Positions 1-10,931 of a stretch of 64,000 nt of DNA are shown piece by piece (the first letter of the stretch is position 1; each line of letters opens with the position of its first letter). The DNA is from Gossypium raimondii (taxonomy: Eukaryota; Streptophyta; Magnoliopsida; Malvales; Malvaceae), in the NCBI RefSeq assembly GCF_025698545.1, contig NC_068573.1, positions 3,043,001-3,107,000 of the forward strand. The letters run 5' to 3'. Below the pieces are notes generated by a model. It saw only the letters and a list, made by a program, of their open reading frames with translations. It ran no database searches and had not been told where the DNA came from. The position numbers were made by a program, and so were the translations under genes.

Positions 1-1283
1 TTTGAGGCGACAAGTTCTGGCGTTGACCGACGCAGCAGCCTCCAGAATACATCACCTTCTTCAACAGCGGCAAAGATCGTTCCTTCGATTGGGTGCTAAG
101 GCTCGTGGCTGCAACGGTTTATCTTACACCCTCAATTACGCCGGTTCGTCTCATTTTCTCATCCTTCTATCAAATCTGTTCTCTTATTCGTGAAATGAAT
201 AAAGATTTGGGGAACTGCTTTTTTTATTTTATGGAATTAACTGATAGATGAGAAAGGAAAGTTTGATGAATTAGTTGAGGACAAGGGCGTCAAAATATTG
301 ATTGATCCAAAAGCTTTGATGCATGTGATTGGGACCAAGATGGATTTTGTAGATGATAAACTGAGGTATCAAAACAATTAATATTTGAGTAGTTTTATTT
401 TGTATGTTTGTTGTATCATTTTTTTTTATTTGATAATAATTAGTTATGTTCTGATATGATCAATTAGTAGTCATTAGTAAGGTGAAAAATATAAATGAGA
501 TTTAAAGCACTTGCGTTTGATGAATCAGTAGTCAGGAAAATGAACCATTTATTTCTGTCTGTGTATTTCCAGGTGGAAACTGGAATGTAATTCTTTTTCC
601 ACCTTGAATCATTACATGGATATATTCAATTTAGTTTTCAGTCGTGCATTCATGTCTTGTTCATTTCCATTTCAACAATTTTCACCTTTATTGTTCTTGT
701 CTGTTTATCATCAATTCTTTGAACATTGCTGTGTGTTATGACTTATGATCTCTTTACCAGTTCCCGTTTTAGCTTTTACTGTAGCATTCTTATTGTTTCC
801 CACGGTGGTTTTATAGACAGAGAATGCTGCTCCATTGCCACCGTCCCGTTCCTGCTTAGTGACCATCTGTTGTACATTTTTCCCACATTTACCTTGCTGG
901 TGATCCATCTGTCAGAGTCCTGTGTTTGTGCGAGTGTGCACATGTGTCTTCAAGCATGATTTCAGACTCTTCTTTAACTGGATAAAAAAGAATGTTGCAT
1001 GTACGGAATTATGACACATGCAGGGTGTAACCATATTTGATATGTATATAAATGAACTGTTATGTTTTGTGTTACAGAAACTGGCTCGTATATGTTGTTG
1101 ATTTTGTACATGTCCTGTTATGAAGCTGGTGCATCTTTATTTTATTCGGTTCTAATTTGTATTTCATCGTTTCTTCACAGGTCTGAGTTCATTTTTATCA
1201 ACCCAAACTCCAAAGGGCAATGTGGATGTGGCGAATCTTTCATGACAACAGTTGGTAGCACAGCTAAGCAGGGTGGTAATTGA
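1..1283 (+). CDS. IscA-like Fe-S cluster assembly protein, mitochondrial type (5' end cut by window edge)
   Basis: A-type iron-sulfur carrier that receives or delivers Fe-S clusters for mitochondrial apoproteins. I read three exons: 1-143, 248-365 and 1181-1283 (stop TGA 1281-1283). Donors are at 144 and 366; acceptors end at 247 and 1180. The joined frame gives about 122 visible residues. It shows the family's three cysteines, one in GCNGLSY (exon 1) and two in CGCGESF (exon 3), plus the conserved block [15 protein letters not shown] in exon 2. The first visible codon is TTG at 2-4 followed by RRQV; the plant homologues I recall begin within a few residues of this, so the ATG should lie just left of base 1. 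The short protein lacks an obvious long presequence in what is visible. Intron 2 (815 bp) matches an inverted copy downstream. Family assignment is firm; mitochondrial location is from family knowledge. Confidence 0.9.
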
Positions 1284-1715
1284 GGATTTCAACACCCATG
1301 TAATAAGATAAGATTTTAATTAACCTTCATGATACCAGGATGCTTGCTTTCCTAAATTCACCACCCAAAATAAGCTGCAAGGAAAAATGTTTCCATATCA
1401 TTTATAGGAGTTGCTGTCAACAGATTGTATTTGTATAGGTTTGCATATTGCTGTATCACAGATGCTAGCTAGGTGTATTCTAATCGTTTTGTCTATAGTA
1501 TATCATTTTATTGATGTGGTTGTTACATTACATAAGTTATTTTGAGATAATGAAGTTGAATTACATTTTTGTATTGCATCTAACTGGTTGATATTCTGTT
1601 AATCCCTTTGCAAATGATAGAACTTTAGGTGATTTCATCAAGGCTTATATAAGGATCATGGTATGTTGTCTATACTTTAGGTTCTTTGAGGAACACTTAT
1701 TTTGATGAATGATTA
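366..1715 (+). repeat. Left arm of large inverted repeat (IscA intron 2 plus downstream DNA)
   Basis: Intron 2 and the region past the stop codon match, in reverse complement, a second arm at about 2015-3503. Matching blocks seen by eye: 366-530 with about 3345-3503; 540-1110 with about 2200-2710; 1505-1580 with about 2095-2175; 1675-1710 with about 2020-2055. The segment 1110-1500, which includes exon 3, has no counterpart in the right arm. The arms would meet around 1850. Confidence 0.85.
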
Positions 1716-2014
1716 TAATGAAAGAAGTAAGGTTTATATGATTTGTAAGATTTTTGGAATTAAAAGAAAATAGTAGAAAACAAAAATTAAATCTAGTATA
1801 TGAACAGAACTTAAACTTGTTTCTTTTATGTATTTTAAAATTGGTTTGTAAACATGTGCAGATTTTTAGGATTTATTTTTCATTATAAGCAACAAATGAA
1901 AGAAATCATTTTATGCATTAGAGATTTATTTTATTTTGACACTATTCCTCAAGCCTCCTTCATAATCTGTGGAGTCTTCATTTGCTTTTATATGAAAAAT
2001 AAAATCCTCATGAT

Positions 2015-3503
2015 CAAAATAGGTGTTCCTGAAAGAACCTAATGTATAAACAAAATCGTAGCACATACAGTTATCCAAAACTAAAGTTTTATCATTCTCA
2101 AAGGGATCAATTCAATGTAATTCAACTTCATTATTTCACGATAACTTATGTAATGTAACAACAACATCAATAATTGATATGGAACATTCTTTTTTATCCA
2201 GTTAAAGAACAAATCAACAACAAATACGACCCAGTTTCTATAACATAAAACATAACAATTCATTTATACACATATCAAAAATGGTTACGCTTTGCATGTG
2301 TCATAACTCCTTACATGCAACATTCTTTTTTATCCAGTTAAAGAAGAGTCTGAAATCATGCCAGGACTCCGACACACAGATCACCAGCAAGTCACTAAGC
2401 AAGAACGGGACGGTGGTAATGGAGCAGCATTCACTGTGAGCAACAATAACAATGCTACAGTAAAGGCTAAAACGGGAACCCGTAAAGAGATCATAAGTCA
2501 TAACACACGGCAATGTTCAAAGAAATGATGATAAACAGACAAGAACCGCAAATGTGAAAATTGTTGGACTGGAAATGAAGAACAAGACATGAATGCACAA
2601 CTGAACTAAATTGAATATATCCATGTAATAATTCAAGGTAGAAAAAGAATTACATTCCAGTTTCCAACTGGAAATACACAGACACAAATAAATGGTTCAT
2701 TTTCCTTACTACAGAGGGCTAGTTTAGCAATGTTTTTGAAAGGTATTGTGTAAAACTACTTTTGAGAAATATTTTTAAAAAGTTGTACTTTTGAGAAATA
2801 AAATGTCTATTTTATACATGTTATTATCAAGTAATAAATATGCATTTAAATAATGTTCAAATTAGTTAATATTATTATATTTTAGTAAGAATATAAAAAT
2901 TTATTATAACTTGTTAATATTTTAATATATGAAATATAAATTTTAAATATTTTTAAGCAATAAGTATTAATTATTTATAAACTTTAATTAGAATATATAA
3001 ACTATATTTAAATATAACCATTAAATATTTGTAATTAGATATTAACACATTTTTATTATTTTAAAAAATATTTTTTTATTTTTAATTAATGATTTTAACA
3101 CATTTGTAATTAAGCACAAAAAAAAAACGAAGGAAAAGTATTATGTTATTGGATGGGTGAAGAAGTAATTAAGCACCAAAAGTGCTTTTGGGAGAATAAA
3201 AGCTAAAAATTTTAGCTTCTCCTTTTCAGAAGTGCTTCTCAAAAACTAAAAATTTCAACTAAAAGTAGTTTGTTTAGTACAGCTTTTCCTCCAAAAGTGC
3301 TTTTGGAGCAAAAAGTGTTTTTTTAAGTACTACTAAACAAGCCCTGATTCATCAAACGCACTAGCTTTAAATCTCATTTATATTTTTCACCTTACTAATA
3401 ACTACTAATTGATCATATCAAAACATAACTAATTATTATCAAATAAAAAAATGATACAACAAACATAAAAATAAAACTACAAAAATATTAATTGTTTTGA
3501 TAC
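2015..3503 (-). repeat. Right arm of large inverted repeat (diverged inverted copy of IscA intron 2)
   Basis: Reverse-complement copy of the left arm. It lacks the exon 3 segment, has a local repeat of a short block (AACATTCTTTTTTATCCAG near 2181 and 2321) and carries an inserted MITE at 2715-3345. Homology stops at 3503, which corresponds to the first base of intron 2, so the copy begins at the exon 2/intron 2 junction. Open frames in both arms that look alike are only this shared intron sequence, not genes. Confidence 0.85.
2715..3345. mobile_element. hAT-like MITE inserted in the right inverted arm
   Basis: About 631 bp absent from the corresponding place in the left arm (near 530). The ends are inverted: AGGGCTAGTTTAG on the left and the complement of AGGGCTTGTTTAG on the right. 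Near both ends sit AAAAGTGCTTTT-like palindromic motifs, common in small non-autonomous hAT-type elements of dicots. No coding capacity. A clean 8-bp target duplication is not visible, so superfamily is tentative, but the presence/absence contrast between arms supports an insertion. Confidence 0.65.
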
Positions 3504-4930
3504 AAGTTTGCAACTTAAGCATTTATGTTACATAGTTCGACTATTTTGGGCACTCACATTACAAACAAAAATGACAAACTGACATGACAATTAAAAAATT
3601 CAGTATAATAATAAATTTAATCATCAATTTTACATATTATGGAAGGTGTCAAATAAACATTAATAGACATGCAAACAAGAAACTACAATAAAATAAAACA
3701 ACATAGATCAATGTTATTCCAAACAAAATCTTGAGATTGTAGAGAGATACCTTGGGTGGATATGAATGACCAAGTCAATCGAAGGACCAATTAAAGCCCC
3801 CCTTCGAACACTGTCGACGTCCTCAAAAGAGAAACCTTCTTTTGCTACATAATTAACAATACCAAAGCAAAACATAAGCACATTAGTCAAACTTTAGTTG
3901 GATTTTTTTAAAAAATTAACCATGATTCAAATATAAAACTTTGAAATAAAACTCTCAGTAAGATCAGAAAGGCAAATATGTTGACTTCTTTATACGGAAG
4001 AAAACAACAACACATAGTTAGCATATTCTAATGCAACACAATAACCATTCGTTACTACTTTGTAAAACATACATCAACCTCTTTAGTTCAATTACATCCC
4101 TAATTCCAACCGTGCCATGCATTTAGATATTACCTGAATAGTTCAATCAAAATCCATTTCCAAATCATATACACACCAGCACACAAACAATCCCAACTAA
4201 GTTCATCGATGAGCTCTATTCAACCATTTACCAGTTAGGAGTTACCGGTCATCAGTAACTATTACAAAACAATTAATAGAAACCTCATAAACACTGTAGA
4301 ATCAAAATAAAAGTAAAAAGAAATACCTAGGATTGGAAAAGTTGGTACAAACTTCTTCTCATTTTTGCACACCAAAATTCATCGTTTATACCTGAGAAGT
4401 ACAATGTTGCTTATTCTTCTTAGCATTAGAATTATTTTTCAAAGATTTGAACTATGATATGGATTATCAGACTTGTGATGATTTTCATAATTGTTTTGTG
4501 TTGAAATTCTATCTTTAAGAGAGATAAACTTACCAAAAAAGATTTAGCAAACTTTTTGGTCCATGTTATACTAGATGGACTTGATTTTAGTCATAAATTT
4601 CTTTGAGTTTGTTAAAATAATATATAATAACTTGAGTTGGTAGTGAATGTGTTATAGGTCTAACACACCTTGTCACCCCATGGTGGTGTGCAAGAAAACT
4701 TTCCATAGATATGTCTTCCTTGCCAACTTGAGTTCTGTGTTAAAAGATCTAACTCCCAAACTAGTCTACCTGAAACTGGAAACCCAAAAATTATAGGTAA
4801 GATGTGAAGATCTTTTACTTGTGTTATTGATGTTTTAATTCTACATATTGGTTCAAAAATGTCTTTGTCCTTTGCTTGCTTTTGTGAGTGTTGTCAGTTA
4901 TTAATGAAAGTTGTCTTAACAATAAAATAA
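3504..4930. other. Intergenic, unassigned; one candidate exon on the minus strand
   Basis: AT-rich sequence in which I recognise no complete gene. The only coding-like segment is the 94-bp candidate exon listed at 3751-3844. The rest has frequent stops on both strands. Confidence 0.6.
3751..3844 (-). pseudogene. Candidate orphan exon, product not recognised
   Basis: On the minus strand this segment is preceded by an acceptor-like TATGTAG and followed by a donor-like CCAAG|GTATCTC. It reads open for about 31 residues (beginning KEGFSFEDVDSVRRG and ending near HIHP), with higher GC than its surroundings. No flanking exon could be found within about 1.5 kb on either side, and I do not recognise the peptide. 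It may be a gene relic, an exon captured by a transposon, or chance. Confidence 0.25.
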
Positions 4931-4934
4931 GATA

Positions 4935-5250
4935 TCAGGTTTTTTCATGTTCAAGTAAGAGCTAGAAAGAATGCAATTGCCTGCATAATTGTTAATGGGA
5001 AAAGGTTACCACATCCAAGAGAAGTTAAGTGGACCGCGTTTAAAATTTTCGATAATTTTGATGATGAAAACTGGTAAAGGCCACTCATTGATAGATTAGA
5101 GTTTAAGTAGCCTCCAGAAATGCTAGCTGAAACTTTGGAAGATCCATTCCAAATTGAACAAATGAAAATGTTATTGTTGGCATTAGCAAAATCAAGAATA
5201 TGTCCACAGATGCATAAGAAAAATCAGAGACCTAATATATAAAGCTTTAT
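4935..5250 (+). pseudogene. Degenerate LINE (non-LTR retrotransposon) fragment
   Basis: Plus-strand reading gives FHVQ-like text (VRARKNAIACIIVNG), then PREVKWTAFKIF, then ENW and PLIDRLEFK before a stop at about 5107. Similar text resumes afterwards (PPEMLAETLEDPFQIEQ). This order resembles the linker between endonuclease and reverse transcriptase in plant L1-type LINEs. Stops show it is dead. The assignment rests on motif order recalled by eye. Confidence 0.45.
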
Positions 5251-5721
5251 TAGGTGGGCGGAATCAAGTAGAGATATTCTAAGTAACAAAGCTTGATTAG
5301 CTGGTCTAAATTAGGTAAACATATTGTATGTCGAGGGTAGGGGTGTTCAGTCGATTAACCGACCAGTTAATCGACCCGAAATAACATTAATCGAATTAAC
5401 CGACCTTTCAAAATTTTTAACCATTAACCGAACCGAAATTTTTTTAAAAAAATTAACTAAACTAAAATTTTTTCATTTAATTCGGTCGGTTAACCGAATT
5501 AACCGAAATTTATATGTTTTTATTTTTGGTTAAAAATTAACCGAATTACCTGAATTAACCGAATTGAATCACTACATAATTAAAAGCATTAAATAAGTCT
5601 TTGAATCACTAACATTACATAAGTCTTGAAATTAACACATAATTGAAATTTTATTTTTATTTATTAAATTATTTGTAATTTTTATGATTGGGTTGGGTTG
5701 GGTAATTGGGTTGGGTTGGAT

Positions 5722-5755
5722 ACTTGGGTTTGGATTGGGTTTAGGTGAATAGTGG
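5722..5755 (+). repeat. 34-bp direct repeat, left copy, at LTR junction
   Basis: A 34-bp sequence beginning ACTTGGGTTTGG and ending GAATAGTGG occurs here and identically at 8311-8344, flanking the nested LTR. It is much longer than the 5-bp duplication made by LTR-element integrase. Confidence 0.9.
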
Positions 5756-8310
5756 TCGACTTGAAAACGAAACGAAATTGGGAGTCGCCACCGATCCTGT
5801 ATTGGGGTGTGATCGGCTCACCTTAAAAACGATTTTGGTCTGCGAAATTTGAGAAAACAAGTTCGGGAGTCGGTTACGCACGAGGAAGGGTTAGCACCTT
5901 CGTAACGCCCAAAATTGGTACCGAATTGATTAATTAAGGTCTTAATGCCGAATATCGAAAATCCGTGAAGAATTTAAAAATACGATCCTCCATTTTTATT
6001 AATGTTAATTTTATAAAAGATGCTTGAATAAATTGAAGCTGATGCTAAAGACCTTCTTGTCTCAGAGTAATAAAATGTCACCCCCAATACGTTAGGACTC
6101 AACATTTTTAGTCCTCGAGAATAAGCTTGTCTTTTGATTTTCAAAACTCATGCGGTGAAGCTTAAAAAGGATATTCAATTGCTTTAAGTCAGATGAAAAA
6201 TCGAAACCCAATACGTTAGGGCACAATTTCTCAAAATTCCTAGCATTGAATATAGCCCTTTATTATTATTTTAAAAATTCTCATCTTGAGGAATCAACAT
6301 GTCATGTCCAATACATTAGGACACGACGTATCGAATTCTTGAGAATGAGTTTTTATTTATGTTTTAATTTAAAGAGATGTTCTCGATTATTTAGATTCGA
6401 CGAGGAAAATTAGAACCCAATATGTTAGGGCTCAATTCTTTCGAAGATTCCAAATAACGAACTTTGCGTTTTCTTGAAAGTTTTTGAATAAATTGGTTTT
6501 GATACTTAAATGATATTAAACATAACTTTCTAGGCAAATAAAGCACGATGGAATGTACAATGCGAAGTGATAATTCGTAGGCCAAAGTGTACACTAATGG
6601 ACTCATATAACCCTTAAATACAAATGAGCAACACAATATATACATACACAAGCAATAGTTCCATATAATATATCCATACCAATATTAGCAATTAAAGGCT
6701 AAACGCATTGGAAAATTAAGCTCGAATGAAGCATCCCACAAACTAATACAAAAACATAACAAAGAAGAGAATTGAAAATTGTATGAATAAAAGAATTTAA
6801 ATAAAATACACAAAGGTTTGAAATATAAAATATCAATAAAAGTAAGTAATATGTGAATGAATTTTAAAGTCAATTTTATAAAATAAAGACATCAAGAAGT
6901 ATATACAAACCATGTCAAATTTACATAAGAATATAAAAATATGATATATTTAAGTAGTGATACATAATAATTTAAAATAATAATACGTAATAAACTTATA
7001 ACAAAAATACATTATAATTTTTAAAAAGTAATAATATATAACGTTTGAGAAAAACTTGAAACAATAATACATACAAAAACATAAAATGATAATAAAGTAT
7101 TAAGCTTAATCATTAACTAATATTAGATTTTTAAAAAATAGATCCAAAATAATAAATGGTTAAATAAATTAAATAATCAAGTATTGCTGAATTCAAAAAG
7201 GATTAGAATGAATTTAGAACAAAATTAACAGAAAAAAAAAAGAAATGTAAAATAAACTAAAAGGGTCGACACATGACATGCGGATAATATGAGGATTAAG
7301 TGGGAAATTTCCCTTTCCTTCAAAACGCAACATCTCTGTACGGACCCAATAGGAATAAAATATAAAAGGCGTGGCCAAATTTAAGTAAAATATAAAGATT
7401 AATTCGAATGCATCATAAAAAGTGGGGGACTAAGTGCGCAAAAATCCCATCAGACCCAAAATGCGCTGGTCACAGCCACATCTGGGTCGGGTCATCGGGT
7501 ATAGGCCAATACGGCACCGTTTTGGAGCCATTGAAGCTGGCCCTAAACGGTGTCATTTCTTAAACCCCATATAAACTAAATCAAAACCCTAAAATCCCTA
7601 ATGTTTGACCACCTCCTTTAAACTATCAGAGAAAAAAAAAGGAAAAAACTAAGCCCCCTTTTCTTCTTACGCCGTTTCCTCAAATCCCCTTCCTTCCATC
7701 CCTGATTTGAAAGGAAACTGGGAGAGCGGCGATGGCGCACTGCGAAGGTATGGTTTCCTTTTTCTTTTTTGTTTTTCCTATCCAAGAAAGAAAGAAGAAA
7801 AAATAAAATAGAGAACAGTAGAAAGACGCAGAAAAAAAAGTGGTAAATCACCTTCTTTGATTTTTTTTGTATTGATTTCGTGTTTTTTTTTATACAGTAA
7901 AAGTATGAGGGTCCCTACAAATGCTAAAATAATGGCCTTATATAGCCGAATCGAAAAGAAAAGAAAAAAAATAAATCAAAATACATCTATTTTTTCTCTG
8001 CCATCTTTTCCTATTTTCTTTTTGTCGCTCTTTTTTTGTTTTTTTTCTTCGTTTTGCTGCTTGTTTGTGTGTTTGCATTCGCAGGTACTGCATAGGGAGG
8101 ACGTGGCGTGTACGGAGGTGAAGGCGCGCGCGTACGGAGGCTCGTCACGTGCGGAGGGAGAGCGAAGAGATGCTACTGCTGCAGCGCTGGGAACCCTTGC
8201 TGCTAGGGTTTCTGACTTCTGGTTTAGGCTAGTTGGACCGTATTGAACTATTTAATTTTTTTTTCATTTGGTTTATTTTACTAACGGGCTAGGCAAATTG
8301 GGCCTATTAC
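5756..8310 (+). mobile_element. LTR copy A of the TGTTGACACC (Tat/Ogre-like) family, 5' end missing
   Basis: Shares with the LTRs at 8853-10926 and 28395-30802 the blocks GGGAGTCGCCACC, GAGTCGGTTACG and GGTTAGCACC, and an internal series of CCCAATACGTTAGG motifs at about 6083, 6207, 6308 and 6416. It starts inside the family sequence (TCGACTTG), lacking the first 40 or so bases (TGTTGACACC...), and ends in GGGCCTATTACA. A TATA-like CATATAAAC lies near 7570. A short ATG-containing segment (ATGGCG at 7732) is followed by a donor (GT 7748) and an acceptor (AG 8083-8084). No gag or pol. Long open frames here are low-complexity shadows. Confidence 0.75.
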
Positions 8311-8344
8311 ACTTGGGTTTGGATTGGGTTTAGGTGAATAGTGG
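8311..8344 (+). repeat. 34-bp direct repeat, right copy, at LTR junction
   Basis: Identical to 5722-5755. It immediately follows the LTR 3' end GGGCCTATTACA. Confidence 0.9.
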
Positions 8345-8994
8345 GCCTATTTATATATTATAAATTTATTTATTAATTTTTCGGTTAAATCGAAAAATTC
8401 GGTTAACCGACCGGTTTCGAACCAAATTAACCTTTAACCAAAAAATCAAAAAATAATTAACCGACCCCCGACCGAAAAAATTTGGTTAACCGATCGATTA
8501 ACAGAATTCGGTTGGTTAATCGAATTTTTTCGATTTTACCCGAATTTTACACACCCCTAATCGGGGGTGTGTGGATTAGCAGCTAGGGGAATGTTTTGAA
8601 GTTTATGTATGTGGCATTTGTTGTTTATTGTTGGCTTAATGAAAATCCTTAGACTTATCTCATCTACCCCCACACCCTCCCAAAAAAAGTTTAAGATTTT
8701 AGGCAAGTAACATTTTTAAAGAACTACATTTTGCATGATTTAATTATAATCATGTCAGGATTGTTATATTTTATTTATTTGCTGAATTTTATTCACTTAT
8801 GATTTTGTTTGTTAGTGATTCTTCTCATTTGAATCTTTGCCATTATCGTTTTTGTAATAGGTCGATTTAGCCCGGGCTCATAAAAAATAATAAACCCAAA
8901 ATAATAAAACAAAGTCCAAAATTATATCATTTGGCCCGATCGGGATGGCCCATTACGTGAAAATGTTGAAGGTCTATCTACAAGCTTGATGCAT

Positions 8995-9130
8995 ATGGAA
9001 ACATAATCTTCAAGGATATGCAATCTTTGATATGATATGTAATCTTAGATATGATATGCAATCTTAGATATGATATGCAATCTTAGAAGATATGATTTTG
9101 TAATCTTAGAGATTTAATTTGTAGATACCT
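8995..9130 (+). repeat. Short tandem repeats (GATATGATATGCAATCTTA)
   Basis: Three to four imperfect copies of a roughly 22-bp unit containing GATATGATATGCAATCTTAG lie within LTR copy B, about 100 bp upstream of a TATA box. Such repeats are typical of LTR promoter regions; function is not shown. Confidence 0.7.
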
Positions 9131-9175
9131 TTTAATCTTAGCCGTTGATGTAATTAATCTGTACCGTTGGATTTG

Positions 9176-9290
9176 GGGAGGCTCAACTATAAATAGATGT
9201 CTCTCCCTTCATTGTAGGGGAGGTGGGGGAGTAATAATAATTCTTAAGAGTATTTACTCAAATTTCTCTCTTTCTTGCATTCTTATTTTG
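9176..9290 (+). promoter_or_regulatory. LTR promoter-like segment (TATAAATAG box and leader)
   Basis: GGCTCAACTATAAATAGATG is followed 40-90 bp later by AATAATAATTCTTAAGAG and TATTTACTCAAA. A very similar series, CTCAACTATAAATAGAG ... TAATAAAATG ... GCATTTACTCAAA, recurs at 39057-39145. The two copies probably derive from the same LTR promoter/R region. Confidence 0.5.
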
Positions 9291-9579
9291 TTAATTTGTG
9301 TATAATTTATTTATTGATTTGTATATTGTTAATTTCAAATCTCTTTTTCTCTTATTATTCATTTTCAAATTCATTATTTTTAAATTTGTTTACATTTTAT
9401 TTGGCCTTATATTTTTTATTTTATACTCTTTGTTTTAAATTCATTGGTTTTTGATTATTGATGCTATTTAATCCTCTATTTGTTATTTTAGTTTTTATTA
9501 TTATTAAATTAATTATTTTAATATTATTAATACTATTACGTGGCATCATTAATCTTGTATCATTATAATTATTATTTTT

Positions 9580-9960
9580 ATTTTATTTTTATATTCATGC
9601 GCATGCATCGCTTTTTATGCAATATATATATTGTTTTATATATAGTATATGTATGCTTATATATATTTTATACATATGTTTTTATTTTATTTTACTTCCT
9701 AACTTTTATATACATATATATACTTTTATATTTAGTTTCAATTTTTTTACTTTTGTATATATGTACATGTATGTATTTATATATTTTCTAAGGAATATAT
9801 ATATATATATATATACGCACATGTCTATGTTTTTATTTGCTTAAATACAAACTTATATTTTCAACACATATGTTATAATATATATATGTATATTTATATA
9901 TTTTTCTTTATTTTCATAAATGCATTATATATATATATTGTTATAAATTCTATAGTCCAA
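9580..9960. repeat. TA-rich low-complexity block
   Basis: Runs of (TA)n and TATATG inside LTR copy B. Open frames rich in Tyr, Ile and Phe in this block are compositional artefacts. Confidence 0.85.
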
Positions 9961-10931
9961 AATTTTATCGTAAACCCATGTGTATGTCTTTTATTCTTTA
10001 TAATTTCATGTATATATTTTGTACTTTTTTTCTCTTTATATTTTTTGTTTATTTCCTTCATTTGCTTATTGATTTATGTTTTCATTTATATTTTGTTCAT
10101 TTGATACTTTACATGTCGTTGTTTTTTATGTACATTAATTTTGTTTATTTCTATGTCATTGTTGTATTTATTATTGTATTTTACACTTAATGTAGCATTA
10201 CATCATTTTTTACTCGATTTTAAAATTTTCAAAATTGAGATAATACTCGTATTTAGGATTTTCAAGGAAATTGAGCCCTAACGTATTGGGTTCCAATTTT
10301 TTTTGTTAAATCTAACAATCGAGAATTGCTCATTAATCAAAAAATAAAATGAAAGCTTGTTGTCGGGAATTTAATATGTTGTATCCTAACGTATTGGATA
10401 TGACGTATTGATTTCTCGAGACAAAGATTTTTAAAAAAATAATAACAAAGGAAATATTCCAAGTTTAGGATTTTGAGAAATTGTGCCCTAACGTATTGGG
10501 CCGCGATTTCTTTATAAATCTTAAACAAATGAATATTCTTTTAAATTTTATTACACGAGTATTTTGGACTAATTCATTTTTGAGGAATTAGAATGTCGTG
10601 CCCTAACGCATTGGGTGTGACATTTTCTTTCTCCGAAATGATAAGAGTCTTAATAAGTAATGTTTTTTAAGTTTTTATTAAGTATCATATTTTTAAATTT
10701 TCGACATTAAGTCACTAATTAATTAACTAGGTACCAATTTTGGGCGTTACGAGGGTGCTAATCCTTCCTCGTACGTAACCGACTCCCGGATCTATTTTTC
10801 TAAAACTCGTAGACCAAAGCTATTTTTTAGGTGATCCAATCACACCTCAATAAAAGATTGGTGGCGACTCCAATTTTCATCGACAACTAATTTTTGTTTT
10901 TTTCCAAAATAAAAATGGTTTCGACAGTTTT

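Larger units (their letters stand above)
5338..8559. mobile_element. hAT-type non-autonomous element rich in GGTTAACCGA, split by an LTR
   Basis: Terminal inverted repeats TAGGGGTGT / ACACCCCTA bound a pair of segments (5338-5755 and 8311-8559) packed with GGTTAACCGA and TTAATCGA motifs. Flanks gtcgaggg (5330-5337) and atcggggg (8560-8567) agree at 6 of 8 positions, as expected for an old 8-bp hAT duplication. About 2.55 kb of foreign LTR (5756-8310) sits in the middle, so the element itself is about 0.67 kb. No transposase. Confidence 0.6.
8853..10926 (-). mobile_element. Solo LTR copy B of the TGTTGACACC family, 5-bp TSD GTTTT
   Basis: In reverse orientation it begins TGTCGAAACCATTTTT (right end) and ends ...CGACCTATTACA (left end). 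The 5-bp duplication GTTTT flanks it at 8848-8852 and 10927-10931. The conserved blocks GGTACCAATTTTGGGCGTTACG and GGTGGCGACTCC lie near 10730 and 10860, and CCCTAACGTATTGGG motifs near 10275, 10487 and 10600. Its left third differs from copies A and C and contains plus-strand TATA and leader sequence near 9187. About 2,074 bp, no coding. Confidence 0.8.

Noticed and set aside
726-959. Short open frame in IscA intron 2, similar to an inverted frame at 2301-2513
   Set aside because: The similarity comes from the inverted duplication of the intron; no protein family recognised and both frames carry indels.
9540-10190. Several open frames rich in Ile, Tyr and Phe, resembling membrane proteins
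   Set aside because: They arise from TA-rich low-complexity DNA inside an LTR; no start context and no homology.
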